Assembly: GCA_002373535.1 (NCBI GenBank)
Contig: DFKL01000144.1
Location: forward strand, 1 to 20,597
DNA: 20,597 nucleotides
Direction of reading: 5' to 3'
Origin: Prevotellaceae bacterium UBA3646
Lineage (GTDB): Bacteria; Bacteroidota; Bacteroidia; Bacteroidales; Bacteroidaceae
The translations under genes and the position numbers were made by a program. The notes below the pieces were generated by a model, which was given only the letters and a program-made list of their open reading frames with translations, ran no database searches and was not told the origin of the DNA. Positions within the stretch are counted from its first letter, which is position 1. Each line of letters opens with the position of its first letter. Shown here piece by piece: positions 8,638 to 14,329 of the stretch.

Positions 8638-9873
8638 ATGTACGATTTTTCCAAACGCAGAAGCATTCGCCGTTACAAGACCGAGGATGTCTGTGACGAC
8701 CTTCTGAATTCCCTCTTGATGCGTGCTTCACATACGCAGACGATGGGCAACCTGCAGTTGTATAGTGTCGTCGTGACGCGCAATCAAGATATTAAACGCC
8801 AGCTGAGTCCTGCGCATTACAATCAGCCTATGGTCACGCAGGCTCCGGTTGTCTTGACTTTTTGTGCTGATTTCCGTCGCACCACCGACTGGGCATTGCA
8901 GCGAAATGCCAATCCTGGCTATGATAACCTCTTGTCATTCCAGAATGCATGCACAGATACTCTCCTGTATTGCCAGACATTCTGCAATATGGCAGAAGAA
9001 GAGGGATTGGGACTTTGCTTCCTGGGAACGACGCTATATAATTCTGATGCTATCATCGATATCCTCCAGCTTCCTGTGCTGACTTTCCCGGTTGCCACGA
9101 TAACATTGGGATGGCCTAACGAGGAAGGAAAGGTCAGCGACCGGCTTCCATTGTGTGCAATACGTCATGACGAAGTCTATCGACCTTTCAATGCAGAGCG
9201 GATCAATGCAAGTTATTCTGAACGTGAGGCATTGGAAGAAAGCAAGCATTTCGTGGAAGAGAACCATAAGGATAATCTGGCACAGGTGTTTACCGACATA
9301 CGCTATTCTGCCGATGATAACCTGAATATATCCGTTGCTTTGGACGGTGCTATGCGCAGGCAGGGATTTCAGGGTAGCCTGATTGGTGAGATGACGCGTC
9401 AGCGTCCGGAGTCTCTGGAATGCGATATAGTGAGATTCCAGAACAAGAAAGAGCGTTGGGTGGCCTTTGTCGGGCTGTGGAAAAATCGTCCCTACGAAAT
9501 CTTTACAGGAATATTGGACGATGACGACGGTATCATGATACCCAAAAGCGTCAGCAAGGGGTATATAGTAAAGCGTCTTCTCGGTGACGGCTCCCGTCGC
9601 TACGACTTCCAGTTTGTAAACAAACGAGGGTATAAGATTACGATAGAGGGGTTGAGTGAGCGTTTCAATCCAGAGTACTGGAACTATGCCAAGCTGATTT
9701 CTGGCGTACTGCGCTACGGTATGCCACTGGAGCGAGTCATCGCGCTGATAAAGAGTCTTCAACTTGATTCTGACAATATAAACTCCTGGACTTCCGGTGT
9801 CGCCAAAGCGCTTAAGCGATATATCAATGGCGGACAGCTGGAGGATAAGGATACAGAGACGCAGGAGGATTGA
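8638..9873 (+). CDS. Nitroreductase-family flavoprotein fused in frame to a C-terminal fragment of adenosylcobalamin-dependent (class II) ribonucleotide reductase
   Basis: The protein has 411 residues in two parts. Residues 1 to about 244 are a complete FMN-dependent nitroreductase: FSKRRSIRRYK at the N-terminus binds flavin phosphate, GLGLCFLGTTLYN and PVATITLGWPNEE are core motifs, and the usual family ending (LAQVFTDIRYSADDN ... RRQGF) closes it. Residues about 256-399 match, from memory, the C-terminal region of Bacteroidales NrdJ (ECDIVRFQNKKERWVAFVGL, RPYEIFTG, RYDFQFVNKRGYK, EYWNYAKLISGVLRYGMP). The NrdJ catalytic barrel is absent. So is the cysteine-rich end I recall in NrdJ; the protein instead ends in an acidic tail. 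The reading frame is open across the junction. The substrate of the nitroreductase part is unknown. The fusion may be functional or a deletion relic. A partially wrong assembly is a third possibility. Confidence 0.88.
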   Translation: MYDFSKRRSIRRYKTEDVCDDLLNSLLMRASHTQTMGNLQLYSVVVTRNQDIKRQLSPAHYNQPMVTQAPVVLTFCADFRRTTDWALQRNANPGYDNLLSFQNACTDTLLYCQTFCNMAEEEGLGLCFLGTTLYNSDAIIDILQLPVLTFPVATITLGWPNEEGKVSDRLPLCAIRHDEVYRPFNAERINASYSEREALEESKHFVEENHKDNLAQVFTDIRYSADDNLNISVALDGAMRRQGFQGSLIGEMTRQRPESLECDIVRFQNKKERWVAFVGLWKNRPYEIFTGILDDDDGIMIPKSVSKGYIVKRLLGDGSRRYDFQFVNKRGYKITIEGLSERFNPEYWNYAKLISGVLRYGMPLERVIALIKSLQLDSDNINSWTSGVAKALKRYINGGQLEDKDTETQED

Positions 9874-10235
9874 TGCTCTGTAATATCCATATCAGGGGCC
9901 TTCGTCTTGCGGCAAAACACGGAGTCCTGGAACAGGAACGCCTTATCGGGGCGGATTTCGTCGTTTCGATAGATGCTGAGGTTGAGGTTGATGACAAGGC
10001 CTTTGCCGCCGATGACATAGATGGGACAGTGTCGTATGCAGATGTTGTCGAGACAGTAAAGATTCAGATGAGTGTCACGTCAAACCTGTTGGAGCATGTT
10101 GCTTACCGTATTGCATCATCCCTGCTTGACAGGTTCCGGCGAATCCGGAGAGTCTGCGTATGTATAGACAAAGAGAACCCGCCTTGCGGTGTGACGGCAT
10201 CCGCCATAGGAGTAGAAATAAGGCTACACCGATAG
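9873..10235 (+). CDS. folB: Dihydroneopterin aldolase (FolB)
   Basis: The protein has 120 residues, typical length. FolB converts 7,8-dihydroneopterin to 6-hydroxymethyl-dihydropterin plus glycolaldehyde in folate synthesis, in the cytoplasm as a multimeric ring. Diagnostic motifs are HGVLEQER near the start (catalytic Glu), TVSYADVVETV, LLEHVAYRIASSLL, and the catalytic Lys in DKENPP. I take ATG 9873 as the start: it overlaps the preceding stop (TGATG) and has GGAGG at 9864-9868, four bases upstream. That is a rare clear Shine-Dalgarno in this window. A TTG at 9870 would sit too close to it. The overlap implies translational coupling to the nitroreductase fusion. Confidence 0.95.
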   Translation: MLCNIHIRGLRLAAKHGVLEQERLIGADFVVSIDAEVEVDDKAFAADDIDGTVSYADVVETVKIQMSVTSNLLEHVAYRIASSLLDRFRRIRRVCVCIDKENPPCGVTASAIGVEIRLHR

Positions 10236-10369
10236 CCAAAACGATGTTTTATCACATTTTTCGTATCCATTCGCTTTCTCTTTTTACTGAAAAAGTGTAA
10301 CTTTACCACGTTTTCGCACATGCGTGCGCATTACATTAAAGACGCTAATTTTGTAAAAGGAAAAAAATA
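10236..10369 (+). promoter_or_regulatory. Leader/promoter region of the oadGAB operon with -7 box and overlapping inverted repeats
   Basis: This is the largest gap on the plus strand between dnaA and the end of the nucleotidase gene. TAATTTTG at 10346-10353 fits the -7 consensus, 16 nt before the oadG ATG. At the -33 position there is no TTTG but two overlapping inverted repeats: CGCAC-N4-GTGCG (10315-10328) and ATGCG-N2-CGCAT (10320-10331). Upstream are weak AT hairpins (CTTTTT-ACTG-AAAAAG, 10280-10295). A regulator-bound promoter is an inference. Confidence 0.5.
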
Positions 10370-10630
10370 ATGGAAAATCTAGGTATTGGACTACAGCTCA
10401 TGATTGTGGGCATGTGTACCGTATTCCTTATTCTGCTTATCGTTATCTACGGCGGCAAACTACTGATAAAAGTGGTAAATCGCATTGCTCCTGAGGAGAT
10501 GGCGGCTGTCAAGAAGACAGTACGAGCGAGTACGGATGGCGCAGATCCTACTGTAATGGCAGTATTGAGTGAGACGGTAAGGCAATTGACAGGTGGCAAA
10601 GGACATATTTCTTCTGTCAGGAGGATATAG
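10370..10630 (+). CDS. oadG: OadG-family small membrane subunit of Na+-pumping decarboxylase
   Basis: The protein has 86 residues. One N-terminal membrane helix (about 7-30, LQLMIVGMCTVFLILLIVIYGG) is followed by a charged cytoplasmic tail (NRIAPEE, then a helical segment). This is the usual build of the gamma subunit, which holds the alpha carboxyltransferase subunit on the membrane beta subunit. Small gamma subunits diverge strongly, so position counts as much as sequence: it directly precedes alpha and beta genes in the gamma-alpha-beta order common in Bacteroidetes. A promoter with a good -7 box lies just upstream. Confidence 0.88.
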   Translation: MENLGIGLQLMIVGMCTVFLILLIVIYGGKLLIKVVNRIAPEEMAAVKKTVRASTDGADPTVMAVLSETVRQLTGGKGHISSVRRI

Positions 10631-10684
10631 GAGAAATGCTGAATAATACACATTGATGTCTAAAGCAAAAAGTAAAAACGAGAT

Positions 10685-12511
10685 ATGAATGAAGTGAAAT
10701 TTTCGCTGGTCTTCCGTGATATGTGGCAGAGTGCAGGCAAGTACCAGCCACGTGTTGACCAGTTGGTAAAGATTGCCCCAGTAATTATACGTATGGGGTG
10801 TTTTGACCGTGTTGAGACAAACGGAGGTGGATTCGAACAGGTAAACCTGTTGTATGGAGAGAACCCGAACAAGAGTGTCCGTGAGTGGACCAAGCCATTC
10901 CACGAGGCTGGCATTCAGACCCATATGCTTGACAGGGCACTCAACGGACTGCGAATGAGTCCGTGCCCCAAGGACGTACGCAGACTTTTTTACAAGGTGA
11001 AAAAGAAACAGGGAACGGATATTACACGTATATTCTGCGGCCTGAACGATCCGCGTAATGTTATCCCCTCAATCCAGTATGCCCATGAAGGCGGAATGAT
11101 TGCACAGGCCAGCCTGTGTATCACACACAGCCCTATACACACGGTAGAGTATTACGTGGAGCTGGCCAAGAAATTCATTGACGCAGGTGCAGACGAGATT
11201 TGCCTGAAGGATATGGCAGGCATAGGCCGTCCAGTGTCGCTGGGCAAGATAACAGAGGGGATAAAGGCATACAAGAAGGATATTGTAATACAGTATCACA
11301 GCCATGCCGGTCCAGGATTTAACATGGCATCAATACTTGAGGTCGCCAAGGCCGGTTGTGACTATATCGACACAGGTATGAGCCCTCTGTCATGGGGTAC
11401 AGGACATGCAGACATCATCGCTGTCCAGGAAATGCTCAAGGACGCAGGCTTCAAGGTCAAGGAGATAGACATGGAGGCGTATATGGAGGCAAGAACCCAG
11501 ATTCAGGAAATGTATGATGATTTCCTGGGTTATTATATTCCGGCCTTGAACCATATAAACAATTCGCTTCTGATAAAGCCGGGCCTGCCAGGAGGTATGA
11601 TGGGAAGCCTGATGACAGATCTGGAGGATAACCTGAAGAGCCTTAACAAGTGGAAGGTAAAGAACAACCAGCCGGAACTGACCACAGACCAGCTTTTGGT
11701 CAAGCTCTTTGACGAGGTTGCATACGTATGGCCGAAGGTCGGCTATCCATGTCTGGTAACGCCTTTCTCGCAATATGTCAAGAATCTGGCCTTGATGAAC
11801 GTAATGCAGATGGAGAAGGGCAAAGCCCGCTGGAGTATGATTGCCGACAATATATGGGATATGATATTGGGCAAGAGCGGACAACTGCCAGGGGCTGTCG
11901 CACCAGAGCTGGTAGAGATGGCCAAGGAACAGGGCAGGGAGTTTGAGGACAGTGATCCGCAGAGTCACTATCCAGACAAGCTGGATGAGTTCCGTGCCGA
12001 AATGAACGAGAACGGTTGGGAACTCGGTGAGGATGACGAAGAGTTGTTTGAACTTGCAATGCATCCGGAACAGTACCGTGCCTACAAGAGCGGCAAGGCC
12101 AAGGCTGACTTTGAGACAGACCTGGCAGAGCGCAAGGCGAAGAAGAATGCTCCGGCAGGCGGCGAATTGCCTAAGGCAATCAAGGTAAGCGTGAACGGTG
12201 CGGTTTACGAAGTGAATATTTCGTATGGCAGTGATGCACCCGCAGCCACAAGTGCGCCCGCAGCAGCTCCTGCAGGAGAGGGAACAGACCTGCTGGCTCC
12301 TTTGGAAGGAAAATTCTATCTGGTGAAAGACAACAGCGAGACGCCAAAGAAGGTAGGTGACCAAGTCGTTGAAGGTGACGTGCTGGGCTATATAGAGGCA
12401 ATGAAGACATTTAATGCCATACGTGCCGACAAGGCAGGTGTCATCACTGCAATTATTCCTGCTTCCGGCGACAGTGTCGAGGAGGACGACGTAATCATGA
12501 AGATAGCATGA
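10685..12511 (+). CDS. oadA: Biotin-dependent oxaloacetate decarboxylase alpha subunit / pyruvate carboxylase subunit B-like carboxyltransferase
   Basis: The protein has 608 residues. An HMGL-like TIM barrel (about 1-280) and the PYC_OADA helical domain (about 290-470) form the carboxyltransferase. A Pro/Ala-rich linker (about 520-537) leads to a C-terminal biotinyl domain with Lys574 in IEAMKTFNA, the biotin attachment site. It would transfer CO2 from oxaloacetate to biotin, giving pyruvate; the beta subunit then decarboxylates carboxybiotin. Metal-site residues Asp12 (FRDMWQS), Lys175 (CLKDMAG, normally carbamylated), His205 and His207 (YHSHAG) are present. Trp14 and Ala208 replace the His and Asp of the canonical RD(G/A)HQS and HTHD motifs, a divergent Bacteroidales variant. 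The HMGL-type barrel argues against methylmalonyl-CoA decarboxylase. The neighbouring OadG and OadB favour a Na+ pump over pyruvate carboxylase. Confidence 0.9.
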   Translation: MNEVKFSLVFRDMWQSAGKYQPRVDQLVKIAPVIIRMGCFDRVETNGGGFEQVNLLYGENPNKSVREWTKPFHEAGIQTHMLDRALNGLRMSPCPKDVRRLFYKVKKKQGTDITRIFCGLNDPRNVIPSIQYAHEGGMIAQASLCITHSPIHTVEYYVELAKKFIDAGADEICLKDMAGIGRPVSLGKITEGIKAYKKDIVIQYHSHAGPGFNMASILEVAKAGCDYIDTGMSPLSWGTGHADIIAVQEMLKDAGFKVKEIDMEAYMEARTQIQEMYDDFLGYYIPALNHINNSLLIKPGLPGGMMGSLMTDLEDNLKSLNKWKVKNNQPELTTDQLLVKLFDEVAYVWPKVGYPCLVTPFSQYVKNLALMNVMQMEKGKARWSMIADNIWDMILGKSGQLPGAVAPELVEMAKEQGREFEDSDPQSHYPDKLDEFRAEMNENGWELGEDDEELFELAMHPEQYRAYKSGKAKADFETDLAERKAKKNAPAGGELPKAIKVSVNGAVYEVNISYGSDAPAATSAPAAAPAGEGTDLLAPLEGKFYLVKDNSETPKKVGDQVVEGDVLGYIEAMKTFNAIRADKAGVITAIIPASGDSVEEDDVIMKIA

Positions 12512-12533
12512 TTCATTTTCATTAATTTAATAT

Positions 12534-13802
12534 ATGTTTGATAAAATGGAAATGTTTTATGACATACTGAGCAAGCTTTACGACATGACGGCGTTTTCGG
12601 CCATCGGCGCGAATCCGCTGTTCATCGTGATGTACATACTTGCTTTCACTTTGCTATATCTGGGTATCGTGAAAAAGTATGAGCCGTTACTGCTCGTACC
12701 TATTGCTTTCGGAGTCCTGATTGCCAACTTTCCAGGAGGCGGCATGGGTGTCCTCCAGGCAGACTCGCATGGCATGGTTCCTGTAACCGTCAACGGAGTT
12801 ACGGAGATGAAGAATATCTATTCCATGCCTCTTCATGAGATTGCACATGACCTGGGATTGATGAACTATCTGTACTATGCACTGATTAAGTCGGGACTAC
12901 TGCCTCCAATCATATTCATGGGTGTAGGTGCTCTTACAGATTTCGGTCCTATGTTACGTAACCTGAAACTGGCCATATTCGGTGCTGCTGCCCAGATGGG
13001 TATATTTGCCGTGTTGCTGGTAGCACTGCTGTGCGGCTTTACTCCGCAGGAGGCAGGTTCCCTTGGAATTATAGGAGGAGCCGACGGACCTACTGCCATC
13101 TTCACTACTATCAAGCTTGCACCCCATCTTTTGGGCCCGATAGCCATTGCCGCATATAGCTATATGGCCCTGGTACCAGTAATTATTCCATTGGTCGTGA
13201 AGTTGATGTGCTCGGAAAAGGAACTCCGTATAAACATGAAGGAACAGGACAGACTTTATCCTGATACGACCCAGATCAAGAATATGCGTGTCCTAAAGAT
13301 AATCTTCCCGATAGCCGTGACTACGATAGTGGCGATCTTTGTCCCGACGGCAGTCAGTCTGGTAGGTATGCTGATGTTTGGTAACCTTGTCAAGGAAATA
13401 GGCAATGATACCAGTCGTCTGTTCGATGCTGCCAGTAACGGAATCATGAATGCATCAACTATATTCCTGGGACTGTGTGTGGGAGCCACAATGACCGTAG
13501 ATGCCTTTATCAACGTACAGACGCTGGGAATAGTTGCAGGTGGATTCTGTGCCTTTGCACTCTCCATAGCCAGCGGTATCCTTATGGTAAAGATATGGAA
13601 TCTGTTTGCAAAGAAGAAAATCAATCCGCTTATAGGGGCGACAGGCCTTTCAGCCGTGCCTATGGCAAGCCGTGTATGTAACGGAATCAGCACCAAGTAC
13701 GATCCCAAGAATCATGTACTCAACTACTGTATGAGTTCGAATATCTCTGGCGTAATCGGTTCGGCCGTAGCTGCAGGCGTACTAATTTCCTTCCTTGGCT
13801 AA
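12534..13802 (+). CDS. oadB: Na+-translocating decarboxylase beta subunit (OadB)
   Basis: The 422-residue polytopic inner-membrane protein couples decarboxylation of carboxybiotin to Na+ export. Multiple hydrophobic helices span the sequence. The most diagnostic motif is GGADGPTAIFTTIKLAP, with Asp184 as the Na+/proton-site aspartate of the family. Other conserved stretches are GVGALTDFGPMLRN, DAASNGIMNASTIFLGLCVGATM and the C-terminal GAVG-like region (SGVIGSAVAAG). The N-terminal hydrophilic segment is short. An alternative ATG four codons downstream cannot be excluded. It lies 22 nt after oadA, and its stop codon overlaps the next start by 1 nt, so the genes form one transcriptional unit. 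Confidence 0.96.
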   Translation: MFDKMEMFYDILSKLYDMTAFSAIGANPLFIVMYILAFTLLYLGIVKKYEPLLLVPIAFGVLIANFPGGGMGVLQADSHGMVPVTVNGVTEMKNIYSMPLHEIAHDLGLMNYLYYALIKSGLLPPIIFMGVGALTDFGPMLRNLKLAIFGAAAQMGIFAVLLVALLCGFTPQEAGSLGIIGGADGPTAIFTTIKLAPHLLGPIAIAAYSYMALVPVIIPLVVKLMCSEKELRINMKEQDRLYPDTTQIKNMRVLKIIFPIAVTTIVAIFVPTAVSLVGMLMFGNLVKEIGNDTSRLFDAASNGIMNASTIFLGLCVGATMTVDAFINVQTLGIVAGGFCAFALSIASGILMVKIWNLFAKKKINPLIGATGLSAVPMASRVCNGISTKYDPKNHVLNYCMSSNISGVIGSAVAAGVLISFLG

Positions 13803-14293
13803 TGATGAGCAAAATAGGATTTTACACAGGAATATGCTGGAGTATATCATTCCTGATCTCTGCCTATAGCATGAGTCACCCCGGATGGGGCTTTGCAGGA
13901 GAAATCCTGGGTCTCCTGTCTGTCTGGGTGGCAGGCGTCCAGTTGCGTATGCTTGACATACATGGAATACGCCGCCGTTGGCATAAGTCACTGACGGTAC
14001 AGTTACTGGCTGCCGTCCTGTGTACATTCGTCCAATATATCTTCTTTCGCTATGTTGATGGCGGAAGGTTTATGCAGGCCATACTGGATTTCTACGCTAA
14101 TCCTGAGAACAGGGCAATCATAGAGCAGCAATATCCGGGCATAGACGTACATGAGGTATTGAAGTCGTTCAGTACAATAGAGATAAGCCAACTGGTCATG
14201 AGCTTCCTGATAATGAACTCACTGATTGCAGTGCTGCTCAGTATACCAACCATGATTGTCTCCAGACCAAGGGCAGAAAAGAAGATACGGTGA
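13802..14293 (+). CDS. DUF4199-type four-helix membrane protein, function unknown
   Basis: The protein has 163 residues and four predicted membrane helices at about 4-22, 27-47, 64-84 and 130-155. Between helices 3 and 4 is a soluble segment with FRYVDGGRFMQAILDFY and NPENRAI. This layout, including the Y/F-x-D-G-G-x-F feature, fits DUF4199, a Bacteroidetes membrane family of unknown role. The start overlaps the oadB stop by one base (TAATG); a second ATG follows at 13805. The tight junction suggests co-translation with the Na+ pump. That may mean an accessory or assembly role, but nothing in the sequence proves it. Confidence 0.75.
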   Translation: MMSKIGFYTGICWSISFLISAYSMSHPGWGFAGEILGLLSVWVAGVQLRMLDIHGIRRRWHKSLTVQLLAAVLCTFVQYIFFRYVDGGRFMQAILDFYANPENRAIIEQQYPGIDVHEVLKSFSTIEISQLVMSFLIMNSLIAVLLSIPTMIVSRPRAEKKIR

Positions 14294-14329
14294 CGATACA
14301 TAGCATTGACGATATTACGGAAGAATAAC

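Noticed and set aside
9034..9762. Open reading frame of 242 codons on the minus strand across the nitroreductase/NrdJ-tail junction
   Set aside because: I considered it as an alternative explanation for the odd fusion. The plus-strand frame shows conserved motifs on both sides of the junction and the minus-strand frame shows none.
10239..10295. Terminator after folB (AAAAC-GAT-GTTTT and CTTTTT-ACTG-AAAAAG hairpins)
   Set aside because: The stems are 5-6 bp and nearly all AT, without a GC-rich base. They are too weak to call with confidence.
11390..12364. Open reading frame of 324 codons on the minus strand, antisense to oadA
   Set aside because: It lies wholly inside oadA, whose domains and biotin site are certain. 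The antisense protein is rich in Leu, Cys and His without recognisable motifs, as expected for a shadow frame.
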